Under the pieces are notes generated by a model that was not told where the DNA came from, did no database searches, and worked only from the letters and a program-made list of their open reading frames with translations. From positions 229,277 to 293,276 of the forward strand of contig NW_025064886.1 in the NCBI RefSeq assembly GCF_019112545.1: a stretch of 64,000 bases of DNA. The letters are read 5' to 3'. Shown piece by piece: positions 48,208-60,096 of the stretch. Each line of letters begins with the position of its first letter. Position 1 is the stretch's first letter. The translations under genes and the position numbers were made by a program. The stretch comes from Guyanagaster necrorhizus (lineage: Eukaryota; Basidiomycota; Agaricomycetes; Agaricales; Physalacriaceae).

Positions 48208-49891
48208 ATGAGTTCGATGTTTCGCATAACCCCCAGCCTATGGGACAAGATCCACCATTTTGCTAGCTTTCCGCAGACCGGTGGTGAGTTGGTCATGTTT
48301 TTCGAGGATCCTCGGTGTTCACGCTTGTTGCTGCAGTGTCTCTACAGCAAATGGTCCTCTTTGGAAAGAATCCTAGCCAAGGAACTCTACTGAAAGCTAG
48401 CCAGTTTCTTGCGGGTACGACATCTTCTGTTTTACTCGGGAGAAATGTGATTCACGATCGTGTGCTACACAGAGGAGCTTCCCGTTCGTTTGGCTCACCG
48501 TGTCAAAGAACTTGACGAATTGCCACATAACCTCAGCGCTATGCCTTCAATAAAGAAGGTGAAGAACTGGTATGCGCAGTCATTCGAAGTGAGTTATGGG
48601 TATATAGTTATTCCACCTATCCCTCACAGCCAAGTATCGGCTAGGAACTCATAACGTTCCCGCAAATCGTTCTTCCACAAGATATTCGACGCGCTTTGAT
48701 TGGAACGCGTGATGACAAACTCTCAACTCTTCCTGAACCTGTTCCGAACCCATCGTTGGCGCAATTAGTAGAAGACTATGCCAATAATCCTCATCTGCAC
48801 AAAAGTTACAATGGTGGATCGCAAGCCTTGATGAATTCGAACGGAAACGGTGGCAATGGGTTCAATAAGCTGAAGCTGAGGGTTCCTATGGAGAGAAGGT
48901 GAACACCTTTCCTTCCTGGTCTATTCCTTCTGCAATACACATGTTAGGTACTATGCCAATACCGACAACATTGATTGGCCGCCTCAAGTACGGGACTATA
49001 ATGCGCGCTTCACTAAAGCTCTGGAGGCGATAAAGAGTCGCCACGACCCCACTGTAACAACTGTGGCACAAGGTGTTCTTGAGTGGAAACGTAGCAAAGG
49101 AGAAAGAAACATTGGGTTGGACGTTCAAGCGTGGCTGGATCGGTTTTATCTATCACGGATTGGCATCCGCTTCTTGATCGGACAGCGTACGTTTTTCTTC
49201 TATGCAATATGCGCACTCACTTATGATATGGTTCAGATATCGCGTTGAACAGCGAACAGTCGCACGATGACTATGTCGGGATAATTTGCACCAATGCTAA
49301 CGTCCACGACATCGTACAAGAAGCCATTGAGAACGCGCGGTTCGTATGTGAAGAACATTATGCGATGTTTAAAGGGCCTCCCGTTCAACTCATTTGTCCT
49401 CCCGACCTTTGCTTCCCTTATGTCCCTGGCCATCTTTCACATATTGTCTTCGAGCTCTTGAAGAACTCTCTGCGTGCGGTTGTGGAACGATTCGGTGTTG
49501 ATGCGGAAAACGGTTATCCGCCTATAAAGGTAGTGGTAGTGGAGGGCACGGAAGATATCACCATAAAAATTAGCGATGAAGGCGGTGGCATACCCCGAAG
49601 TGCCATACCATTAATATGGACGTACATGTATACGACAATGGAAGGTCAAGGCGTGTCTGAAGATTTCAACGCGAGCGATTTCAAGGCTCCTATGGCAGGA
49701 TTCGGTTACGGGCTGCCGTTATCAAGATTGGTGAGTTGTTTCTGTTTGCTTTGAGTACCGGCTCATGTCTCTTGTGGTAGTACGCGCGATACTTTGGTGG
49801 AGACCTCCGACTAATAGCCATGGACGGATTTGGGACAGATGTGTATATTCACCTCAATCGGTTGTCGAGCAGTCGAGAGCCGCTACCCTAG
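48208..49891 (+). CDS. Mitochondrial pyruvate dehydrogenase kinase family protein
   Basis: Histidine-kinase-like serine kinase of the mitochondrial matrix that inactivates pyruvate (or branched-chain ketoacid) dehydrogenase. About seven exons. Starts [20 protein letters not shown]; the first intron (donor GTGAGT at about 48283) gives [14 protein letters not shown]. Then [20 protein letters not shown] and [13 protein letters not shown] form the helical regulatory domain. The ATP site has the N box [12 protein letters not shown], the G1 box DEGGGIPRS and the G2 box [20 protein letters not shown], the last rebuilt across an intron. The end is [12 protein letters not shown]. Length about 440 residues, normal. 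An insertion [11 protein letters not shown] lies in the middle. Pyruvate versus branched-chain specificity is not decided by what I can see. Confidence 0.93.
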
Positions 49892-50741
49892 ATGTGTTGC
49901 ATCTGATCATCTACCGCATAGGACGACTTCTGATTAATAGCCCACCGAAATGTACTCTTACTAATATATCTATAACCTACTTCGAAAAACACGGAAAATT
50001 GGTATTCTAAGTTCCAGAGCTTTGAACGAAATTAGATTGAAGACATAGCATTCCTTATCCTTCTCACCCTTCTCACTTATGCGGGTCTTGGGACTGCGTC
50101 TCTCGACTCTTGGTCACGGTCCCCTTTCGTTCCTGAAGAAAAGATTCGGAGTGACACAACAGCCATAAAAACATTTACATAAGATCCTACTTATCTCTCG
50201 CATGGACACATCTAAGGGGATACTGAAGTCCAGGTTGCTTATGTAGCTAGCCGCATGTCAGAATATTTGTGCGTCGAGGTGACACGAGCTGAAAAAAAAC
50301 AAGTAGATAAGCCTCTCATGCGTGACCGCATCAGACCTAGTCTGGTGAACTATCAGGCGGAGATGCATAGAATATGCCTGTCTAGGTATTAAGTTATCAT
50401 CTCAGTAATGACCATCTAAGACGTCGACCAACGCAATTGGCGTGTCTTGAGTACCGGACCTTGAGTTAACGTACATATTCTCGAAAGAACACGAGGCTGA
50501 TGACCTGGTCTAAACCGTGACGGCGCCAGATTTTCCACAGTAGAAAGAAGAACAAGGGAACGATAACCTTTCTACGTGTCCCTCGTTAATTTCCCGATTC
50601 AGCCACGTCGCCGCTCGGCTGTGTCGTCATTCGGGTCCATCATCGGAAACGAACCAGGGGTCCTATTCTAAAGCAGACACGAACCAGCGGGTCCTAGTCT
50701 AAAGCAAAACCTCTTGTCTTTCAACAACCATCTTCTCCACA
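49892..50741. other. Intergenic, promoter of transcription factor A
   Basis: No gene. A direct repeat GAACCAG.GGTCCTA.TCTAAAGCA occurs twice at about 50650-50704, 50 bases before the start of the next gene. Confidence 0.55.
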
Positions 50742-53700
50742 ATGTCGTCTGACGAGAGCTTCACCGGGAAACCTCCGCAGAAGAGATGGAAGAAGCGAAG
50801 GTTGCAAGGAGCTTGTGATGCTTGTAGGAGGAAGAAAAGTGCGTACTATGGAGCATCTGGCATTAGTGTGGTTTCACTAACTAATACCGTAGTAAAATGT
50901 CCGTGAATGGCGGTAGCATTTCTTTCGACGATATAGCATATTTATATGCGCATACATCTAGGCGACAGCAAGAATATGCCTGGTAATCAATGTTCGAGTT
51001 GTCAGGCATTCAATTCACCTTGTACTCATAACGATCCGCCGAGGGTGAGCATATTTCTATCGCAAGAATCCATGAATTCTTAGTGCTCATCTCTATAAGA
51101 AACGTGGACCTAAGAGCAAGTATGTTACCTCTCTCTAACCTGTCGGCATGTCTCAATTCATCTCAGTTATGTGATCCGTCTCGAGAAGAGAGTACTGAAG
51201 CTTGAAAAAATTTTGAAGCAGGTCAGCGCAGCCACACTGAACCCAATGTTCCTTTGTACACTCCTTAACTTTGTTGCAGTTCCAGCCGGACGTCACTATC
51301 CCTGATTTTGATGAACCTATTGGGTCAGGCACTGGGACAAGCAAGAATATAGACACTTCAAATAAGGGTTCTCCTTTATCTGATAGCCTTGATGCTGGAG
51401 CTGCCACAGATGATTCTGATACCGACCCTGACATGGAGTACATCGAAGTTATGGACCACCTTAAGAAGCTGTCATTGCACATGATGGACAACCGTTATTT
51501 TGGACCATCCAGTAATCTTGCATTCATGCGAAAGGCGTTCACGATGAAGAGCGAGCAACATGGTCAACAAGTCAATGTTAAAAAAGAACATTGGAAGAAT
51601 TGGCAGACTCATCACGTACGAGATTGCCGTTATATGCGCCTCATATTGCTGACCAGAAACGACAGTGGGAGCAAGCAACCGTCCGAATGAGCCAGAAGAC
51701 TTTATATTTTCCGCCCCCCGACCTCCTCGCGGATCTCGTAGAGCTGTACTTCACCCACTTCCATCCGTACATGCCCATGATGCACGAGCCAACTTTCCGT
51801 CAGTCTGTAGTCTCAGGACTGCATCATGTCGACCATAGATTTGGTGCTGTGCTACTCTTAGTATGCGCTGTAGCTTCAAGAGCGTCCGATGATCTTCGAG
51901 TTTTCTTGGAAAGCACGTCAGAACACTCATCAGGGTGGAGGTGGTTTGTACAGACAAGAGAGATGCCGCGAGCCCTGTTTGACATGCCAAGTTTGTATGA
52001 CCTACAGTTTTGTTGCGTAAGACCCATGGCCTTCGCTTCCGATCTGTTCTCACTGTGTTCATAGCTATCGGCGGAGTTTCTCTTGGCTACCTCTTCGCCT
52101 CAATCAGCATGGACTATGATCGGCTTGGGCATTAGGTATGGTGTGGAGATGGGCGTACATCGACAACGACCAGAGAAACCTAGTTATGAAACCGAACTGA
52201 GCAAAAGAGCATTCTGGTTAGTTGCTGGTGTCGTATCCAAGCAAAAAATCTCACCTCTCACGCAGGGGATTATATCTACTTGACAGACATCTATGTTTGT
52301 ATCACGGCAGACCGCCAGCAATTCGAGACGAAGAGTACGCCTACCTCTTCATGACGTTCCGTATCAATGCTAAGATGCTATGGCATCAGTTTTGACATCT
52401 CGTTTCCAATTATCTGCGACGACGAATACTGGACAATAAACGAAGATGGTTGCGAATTTGCGCAACCTCCAGGCGTGCACAGTAGGATGGATTATTACAT
52501 CATGCATCTGAGATTGTGTCAGATTATGTCTTTCGCTGTGAGGACGATCTATTCCATCCGCAAAGCGAAGCAGACAGAGGGTTTAGTGGGTGTAAATTGG
52601 CCCCAGAACATTGTTTCGCAATTGGATTCTATGCTTAACAGTTGGATCTTTCGAATGCCTGAACACTGTGCGTATTATTTCGCCGTCATTTTCCACCTCT
52701 TTACACATCGTTTCAGTGAAATGGGGTCAGCATCGCGAAAACAGGACCTTCTCATACCAAGCTACATTTCTGTACGCGACATATTACAATATGCAAATAC
52801 AAATTCATCGGCCGTTCATTCACAAGTCGTCACCACTAACTTTTCCCTCGCTTGCGATTTGTACCAATGCAGCACGATCCTGTTGTCGTGTCCTCGAGAT
52901 GCTAAGAGGGGGTGGTTCTCCTCTCCAATTGTTCGGATTTTCGGTGAGCTTCACATTCACCTATTATGGATTAATGCTCATTGGCTCAAGATGGCAGCCT
53001 TTTCATCGGCTGTTATTCTTGCTATGAACATGTGGAGCACATCCAAGTCAGGTTCTACGACTTCGCCGTCGGCAACGAAGGAGATGGAGGATATCGATAC
53101 GTGTTTGGTTGTATTGGAGCTTAGCGCTAAAAGGTAGGGCGTCTTAATCTTACGGAAATGTCTGCTTACGATGACACGATGACAGGTGGAATATCTCCGG
53201 TCGCTTAGTGTAAGATCTTCTCTGTATCATGGATCATTCTGTCGTTGAAAATGTTTCTCTAGGGATATCTTGAAAGTCATTGTTGAGGATGCCCCACCTT
53301 CAACCGAAAACCAATTCGAGGGCGAAGATATGGATTTCTCTTCGGGTGTCGCACCTTCGTTTATGGCTTCTGGTTCCAGCGCAAACAGTTTCTTTTTTAA
53401 TACAACGTGGCCCACCCAACCCGGACCGACAGAAACGCCCGTCTATGACTATTCGTTGATGCAGGTCCCTGGCATGTCGTCGTCAGCCGTTCCCGAATCA
53501 ACCACAGCTGCTTCTACCAGTCAGGAGCCAGCTGATCATGTCTTCTGTGTGAAAGGTCCGAGTACATGCATGCAGGACTCGAACACATTGAGTGATGGAG
53601 TCACGTTGAAGCTAGATGCCATCAATATGTGGTCAAACGCGCCTATGGGATTCAGGTATGTTCATTGCTGTCGAGACAAAGAGTGATTCTCATTCAGATC

Positions 53701-53751
53701 CTTACAGCTGGGATGACTGGGGAGAGTATATATCTGGCACGGGGACGTAGC
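50742..53751 (+). CDS. Zn2Cys6 fungal transcription factor, copy A
   Basis: Exon 1 (50742-50838) ends in the zinc cluster ACDACRRKK; exon 2 is only six bases (50893-50898) and exon 3 starts at 50962. Joined, they give CDACRRKKIKCDSKN and CSSCQAFNSPC, the complete six-cysteine cluster. Next come KRGPKSNYVIRLEKRV (linker and dimerisation coil), an acidic region, NRYFGPSSNLAFMRKA, and the Fungal_trans domain (PF04082-type) with MMHEPTFRQSVVSGLHHVD, WTMIGLGIRYGVEMGVHRQR and GLYLLDRHLCLYHGRPPAIR, all rebuilt over introns. The end is SWDDWGEYISGTGT. About 13 exons, all in frame. The acidic, Thr-rich C-terminus may activate transcription. Target genes unknown. Copy B at 54766-57612 is a clear paralog. 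Confidence 0.88.
50893..50898 (+). other. 6-nt micro-exon in the zinc cluster (copy A)
   Basis: TAAAAT, flanked by introns 50839-50892 and 50899-50961. It supplies the end of Ile, all of Lys and the start of Cys in KKIKC, the central loop of the Zn2Cys6 cluster. Skipping it keeps frame but removes two residues of the cluster spacing. Confidence 0.8.
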
Positions 53752-53916
53752 AGCCGCTGCATCGGCTTGAGGTTCGTCTTTTGGAGTCGCGGTTCCGCTA
53801 CTTCGGATGAAATACGCATGTACTATTAATGTTTTGCACTCATACAGTATTTAAGCTCAATCACCAGCGCAACATAATATGGCGAGCATAGATAGGTATC
53901 CGGTCTCCCTACACCG

Positions 53917-54660
53917 CTATAGGAATTCCTTCTTAAGACAAAGACTGATTTCGCCACAGCTGCCACATTTTCTGGGCTTGTCTTCGTAGACATCTGGATC
54001 TCCGTCTGCAGCCGGGGGATGCCTGTCGCCTCGGTAGACCGTTCCTCTTGGGGCAGAACTCATATGGTACCATCTGGGGGCTAACATCGACAATCAGTGA
54101 CGTTTTGAATACCATGGACATACACGCACACATCACGCAGTACGGAACCCCGAAGTTGGAACTTTGACAGTGGCAAGAGCCTAAGTTACTCTCAGGTTAG
54201 AGGATGAGATCTCAAAATATAATAAGATGACGGTGCATGCCATTGAATGTGTCGGAGACGCAGCTCTCACAAGTTCTCTTACTTCTTCGTCGTCTTCGTC
54301 GTGAAATTTGTGGTTACACCCAGTGCAGCGGTTGGTGGGTGGTCGCTTGAGTGACTTCTTAGCCTCTTCTTCGGCTTTTTCCTGCATCTCGCGCATCTTG
54401 TTCATCGTTTTGTGATTGCGCCATTCTGCCTTTTGGCATTCCTCAGAGCTGAAAGGGGAGGGGGGGGGGAAGACGCGGCGTGTCAAAATTAATGATGCTA
54501 GTCTGAAAGGTTGAAAGGAACGTACCAGTAAAACGCGTATTTGCAACTAGAACAACGTAAATTTCCTTGGTTAAAGCAGTCTGAATCTTTACCTGAACTT
54601 CCACAGTCATGCGAGCCCAGTCAGAGTATTCATAGAAGGGATTCCATCGAAAGGCGTAAT
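53917..54660 (-). pseudogene. MYND zinc-finger gene with two one-base frameshifts
   Basis: Reads NPFYEYSDWAR near 54640, then in a second frame DCFNQGNLRCSSCKYAFYC joined over an intron to SEECQKAEWRNHK, a complete MYND finger. A charged helix follows, then CTGCNHKFHDEDDEE, a frame change, TCESCVSDTFNGSCHCQ, SSNFGVPYC and PRWYHMS, ending CGSCGEISLCLKKEFL. This order of MYND finger plus Cys-rich tail with NFGxPYC is found in an uncharacterised group of basidiomycete proteins. One base appears lost near 54617 (between WAR and DCG) and another near 54290 (after DDEE). It lies on the opposite strand between transcription factors A and B, and its start is about 100 bases from copy B's start. Confidence 0.65.
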
Positions 54661-54765
54661 TCTGCATTTAAATAAATTATTCTCGGGTGTTTCCAGGCGT
54701 GATTGATCGTCCTGGGCCGATCGGCCAAAGATCACTCACCCCCACATTGTCAACGACGAGTCTGG

Positions 54766-57612
54766 ATGTCTTCAGATGAAAGTGTCTCTCCCACACCGCA
54801 GCCATGGAAGAAGACCCGGCTTCAAGGTGCCTGTGATGCATGTCGGCAGAAGAAAGGTATGTTCAAGTACAGATCCTGATCTTCACTGACCTCTTCTCCA
54901 GTGAAATGTTTGTGTTCTTTTTTTGCGTCCTGAGTAGCACCTAAGGTGCGGTACTAGGCGACAGTGCGACGACGGAAGGAAATTCGTGTTCCAACTGTCG
55001 AATTATGAAGTGTCCGTGCACGCACAACATTCCGGCCAAGGTAGAAGGCTCCTTACCCGCCACCTCTGGTTTCGTTCTGATTTGTTCAGTAGAAGCGGGG
55101 CCCTAAAAGCAAGTAGGTATATGGAAAGGAAGCAAACAGCTAGCCACTGATATCTTTCAGCTATATTACAAGGTTGGAGAGGAAGGTGCATCATCTGGAA
55201 AAGATGATCCAACAAGTGCGTTAGTCTATTCATCGATTCCGCACCTCTCGTTAAATTTCCAGAAGAACCAGCCAGCATACGGCGGTATATCTAAGGAAGC
55301 CACAGTGGAAGATGTGCCTGAAGAAGACGACGACGACGACGAATCCGACCTCGAATATATTGAGCTTATGGGCCAAATCAAAAATCTTTCCTTGACTGGT
55401 ATTGACAACCGATACTTTGGACCCTCTAGCAATCTGTACTTTATGCGGAAAGCTCTAAGCATGAAAGGAAAGCAGACAGGTATGAGTCATACTTCGGTGA
55501 AGAGCAAGTACGCGCATAATTGGGAAACCCAACCGGTTCGTTGTGAAACTCCTTCCACTTTACCACGCTGACTTTCTTGTGTAGTGGGAGCTTGTTGTTC
55601 TGAAGAAGACCCCCCTATTTTTCCCTCCAGACGATCTAATCGCAGATCTACTGAACCTGTACTTCACCTATTTCCACTTATACATGCCCCTTCTACACGA
55701 GCCTTCGTTTCGTCGCTCTGTCGCATCAGGTCTTCATCTCCGAGATCACCGTTTTGGTGCTATACTGCTGCTCGTGTGTGCAGTCGCCTCCCGTTATTCC
55801 GATGATCCGCGTATTTTCCTGGAGGGTGCTTCGGAGCATTCTTGTGGGTGGAAATGGTTCGTTCAAGTACAAGGAATGCCTCACTCTGTATTTGATGTTC
55901 CTAATCTTTACGACCTTCAACATTGCTGCGTGAGTTTTTTCTCATGCACCTTAAATCATCATCCTTAGCGTTTTTCAGCTATCAGCGGAATACGTTACAG
56001 GTACTTCGGCACCACAATCTTCCTGGACAATGATCGGTATTGGAATCCGTTACGCAATTGAGATGGGACTTCATCGCCGTTGGCCCGATAACCCGAGTAT
56101 AGAGAGTGAGCTCAAGAAGCGCGCGTTTTGGTACTTGAGCTTTCGTATATCAATGCTTTTCTGGAGTCTTGACATAATCACTGGCAGGTGCTTGCTTTTA
56201 CTTGATCGACATACGAGTTTCTACCATGGACGACCATCTGCAATTCGCGATGAAGAGTATGTAGCTGTATTTTCGATGCCCTGGTTCCTTTAACTTATCT
56301 CCTTAGCTTCGATCTGGATCTCCCTCTAGAAGTTGACGATAAATACATGGAGTCTTCTGAACCATTCAAGCAACCTCCTGATATCCCCTCCCGGATGGTA
56401 TATTTCACATCTCACCTAAAATTATGCCAGATAATGTCATACGCTTTGAGTACACTCTACTCAATACGCAAATCCAAAGAAGCAGCCGGCCTTGTTGGTA
56501 ACACTTGGGCCCAAACCAACGTCTCCGAGCTCGATTCTATGCTGAACAAGTGGTTTGACATGATACCCGATCACTGTGAGCCTGTCGATCCAATAAGGTC
56601 CTTTATTCAATTTTTTTGCAGTGCGTTGGGACCCCAATAGGTCATACGATGCTTTCTTTGATCAATCAGCATTGATATACACCGTCTACTACAATATGCA
56701 AATCCAGATCCATCGCCCATTCATACACAAGCCATCCCCACTATCTTTCCCGTCGCTCGTCATATGTACTAATGCAGCAAGAGCATGTACCCGGGTGCTT
56801 GAAGTTCAGAAACAAAAGGGTCACCTCATGACCTTCGGGTTCGGCGTAAGTCTTCTGATTCTGAAGGCAATCATACAGTCAATTTTTGTCGTAGATGGCG
56901 GCCTTTGCATGTGGCATCGTCTTGACAATGAATATGTGGATAGGAAAGAAAACTGGTTCTCGTTCACAGAAGCAGAAGGACACAGAAGAAAGTATTCAGA
57001 AATGTCTGAACGTCCTTGAGGCTTCTTCGAAGCGGTAAGCTATATTTTTCATCTATAGCCGGTGTCATAACATCGATTCATTACTTAGATGGAACATCAC
57101 TGGACGTACCCTGTGAGCATATATAGTTTTCCTCTGGGTACAACTGACAGTCGTTACGTTCTAGTGACAGCCTTCTGACCCTCTCGGATTACGCACCAAC
57201 CCCATTACAACAGGATCACCCTTACGGTCAGCAATTCGACATTATGGATTTCTCACTAGGCAACTCATATACGCCTTTGACTGCTGAAAACGCTCCTACT
57301 GTGACACACACGGCTATCCCTCTCTCGATACCCGAGTCGTGGTCTACTGACCCGACATCTTTTGGGCCACTGGAGGATGTCACTGCCACTTCTGGTTATG
57401 ATTGCAATGTTACTCCTTCTCAAATTGACTCGATATTGGATGGAATGAACCAGGTCGCTGGCGAGGATGCCCTGGAAATGTGGTCAAACATTCCTTGGGG
57501 ATTCAAGTATGTATTCCCGGTGTTTGCTCTCAGTCGCATTCGTTGACAATTTTCTAGCTGGGACGACTGGCTGTCTTACACATCTGAGATGGAAAGTGTG
57601 AGGCAGGCGTAG
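54766..57612 (+). CDS. Zn2Cys6 fungal transcription factor, copy B
   Basis: Same plan as copy A. Exon 1 (54766-54856) starts MSSDESVSPTPQPWKKTRLQ, exon 2 is six bases (54902-54907), exon 3 starts 54958; they give CDACRQKKVKCDSATTEGNS and CSNCRIMKCPC. KRGPKSNYITRLERKVHHLE follows, then an Asp-rich stretch, NRYFGPSSNLYFMRKALS, and the Fungal_trans domain with LLHEPSFRRSVASGLHLRD, WTMIGIGIRYAIEMGLHRRW and LLLDRHTSFYHGRPSAIRDE. The end is SWDDWLSYTSEMESVRQA. Intron positions match copy A. The two genes are about 1 kb apart, so this is a tandem duplication, old enough for clear divergence outside the domains. Confidence 0.88.
54902..54907 (+). other. 6-nt micro-exon in the zinc cluster (copy B)
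   Basis: TGAAAT between introns 54857-54901 and 54908-54957, encoding parts of Val-Lys-Cys in KKVKC. Same place and size as in copy A. Confidence 0.8.
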
Positions 57613-57821
57613 AGAAGAAACGGCTTATATTGGTGGAAGACTACTTTTCATACCGATATCTCAACACATCTTGGAACATGTGAACTTATGGATTATACCT
57701 GTACAGCAAGGATGGTGGAGAGATACATACGCTACATAATCGAACATAATATTGCTACAGCCAGAAAACGACGAAATGATAACTGTAAACGATCATGAAA
57801 CGAAACTGACAACTGTAACCT

Positions 57822-59579
57822 TTAATTGGTTGACACGGGCACCATTTGGATGATTGCCTTCCTGATTGGCCTTTGGGCGCTGTCTATCGCATCTGGCAAG
57901 TACCTCTTTCGGGAGGGAATCCGCAGCGGCGCCGTCTTTCGTTGTTCTAGCAACGAACACGTTATTGGATACTCAGCGGCATCAATAACGGAGAAGCGAC
58001 CGGGAGACGCAGGTATGTCAGGTGGTGGCAAAGGCCACGGAATATCACAGAAGGAAGATATGGTGGAAGTTGCATCTTCAAGGAGAGACGGACAACGGCG
58101 ATAGAGCTCGGATTCCGTCTCATGGGCACTGTCAGGCACGATGAGCTTTAGGACAACATAAGGCGACGAAGCGCGAGAATGGTCTTCGGGTGTGGGGACA
58201 TCCAAACTCCGAGCGGCCGAAGACCGAAGGTAGTTCAGCGTGTCTGCGGCGAAGGCTTCGTCCTGTCGGGACGGTTTGTCCCGCCATAGAAGAGGGGAAG
58301 GTGGAGGTGGCGGGGATTTGCTTTTCTTAGGCGGTGTCAAGCTCAACATATCGTCCCATCCTGAGACGAGGTCGACGTTCTGAGGTTTAGGCTGATAGTG
58401 GGACAGTGAGGTGCGACTGAGGGCGGCAGGAGTCGAAACGGCGCCCCGACTGCAGAAGTTAGTTCATCGCCAGTTATGTAACAGGGAAGTACCACATACT
58501 AAGAAGGCAATATTATATCCTGAGAAGGGACTCTCCTCGAAAGCCTGGGCGTCTTGCAAGTGAGCCACTTCCAATTTATCTCTTTCCCCATCTCGATGAA
58601 CGAGATCAAAGAGATGAGCAGAGACACTGTGAAGACACCCCACCATGCAGCTTGGGCTGAGCGGCTGTCCTTCACGACGGCTATTGGGAAAACACGATGG
58701 TAAGTGTCCTGGGAAGAAGTTCTGGGCACGGCATAGGCTACTTGAGCTGCGATTATTACAATTGATGTTATCATTGTGGCAAGCGTAACCAAGGTGGTTG
58801 TGGCGAGGCGGCACCGGAAGCTAAATAATGTGAGCGAGGACCTCAACGATAGATGCTCCGTGAACTCCGAAGATGTAGAACAGTAAATGCGATGAAAGGT
58901 GAAACCTTAGCAACACTCAGTCATTTATTCAGACCACAGAAGGCTGTAGTTCTCACCTGAGGCCACGAAAGATATGACACACAATATTAATGATGGGATT
59001 ATCATCATTACAAAGCTCAAGGCAGACGGGCGAATAGAGGCGAAACATCCGAAATTCTGAACGATGTCAAATCGGTGATATTGAAAGAATAAATCTACGC
59101 TGATTTCAACGTCTGCTGCAACAGACGAGAAGCAGAAGCGAAACTTACGGAGTATGACATAGAGCATGGGGACAAGAAAACATAATAGTATGTTGAATAT
59201 CCGTCGTACTCTTTTTGTATACTTGTCTTCGGAGATAGCCCTGGTCGATGAAACGTCCTCGAGGTCCAGGGAAACTCTCAAAGATGCTCCTGCGAATGCT
59301 ATATGCGACGCCAAAAGTATTCTTGATGCTACGTTCAACGCTGGAGTCAATTGATACCAAGATCACGGCGTAGTACTCACAAATATCACACCATACAGGT
59401 ATGTGAATGTTCGTATTGTCCGCCCAAAGTATAGCATCAATTCCAAGAATGATATTGCAAAAGACGGACCAGAGAACGAGTGTAATGAGAGCCGCATTGG
59501 ATTTGACAGGCCTGAAAAACACAAGGACTGCGAGAACGGCGACGAAAAAGAACGAAGCGATGGGAAGACCCACAAACAT
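57822..59579 (-). CDS. STE3-type pheromone receptor (seven-helix GPCR)
   Basis: Senses lipopeptide mating pheromones at the plasma membrane and signals through a G protein and MAPK cascade. Five exons; the start MFVGLPIASFFFVAVLAVLV is helix 1. ALITLVLWSVFCNIILGIDA is helix 2. IHIPVWCDISLNVASRILLA, rebuilt over intron 1, has the family's WCDIS motif. Then KRVRRIFNILLCFLVPMLYV, YHRFDIVQNFGCFAS (the extracellular HRFDI...GC signature), FVMMIIPSLILCVISFV, then helices 6 and 7 (TLVTLATMITSIVIIAAQVA; AWWGVFTVSLLISLISFIEM). A 210-residue Pro/Ser-rich cytoplasmic tail ends QMVPVSTN. All joins keep frame and no helix is lost. It may be a mating-locus receptor or one of the extra non-mating receptors common in mushrooms. 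I found no CaaX pheromone precursor beside it. Confidence 0.9.
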
Positions 59580-60096
59580 AGGGGGATACTTGTCGTCGAG
59601 AAACTATGGGGATGCAGTCATGTCCATATAAGAGAGAGATTCGGCGTCCTTAATAATCACAGCAAGAACAAGAGCAGAGTATGTCGTCCCTCTAATGGCG
59701 AAGAATATCAAAAGGAGCCGGAACAAGTGAATATCCATTTTGAAGACAAGGATGCGATGAAATGACATTCATGAAGGAAGTGTACTTGAAAGATGATGTG
59801 AATAGTCCAACCGTGTTGTCCACAAGGGTCTATCGAATAAACTAGTGCACAAAAAAGGCAATGTGAATACCTAACTCTGGAATGCGTCCATGATAGCCGA
59901 GGAGCCGTATCTCCGGATAGGGGTGTCAACTAGCTGAATAAGTTCAAGCCTGTTACTGAGCCTCGAAGATTGGAACTCAAGTCTCGTGCATATGCGGCAA
60001 AGGTGCGGGCTGGTCGGGTAGGATGAGTTGAAGGCGAAGTGAACTCCATTCACGATTCAAATATACGTGAGGGGTACCAAACTTGTAGTTAGTGCT
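59580..60096. other. Intergenic between receptor and GMC gene
   Basis: Receptor promoter and GMC 3' end. I looked for a short pheromone precursor with a CaaX end on both strands and saw none that convinced me. Confidence 0.5.

Noticed and set aside
59580..60096. Pheromone precursor gene beside the STE3 receptor
   Set aside because: No short frame with a C-terminal CaaX was found in either orientation in the gap or the nearby intergenic regions.
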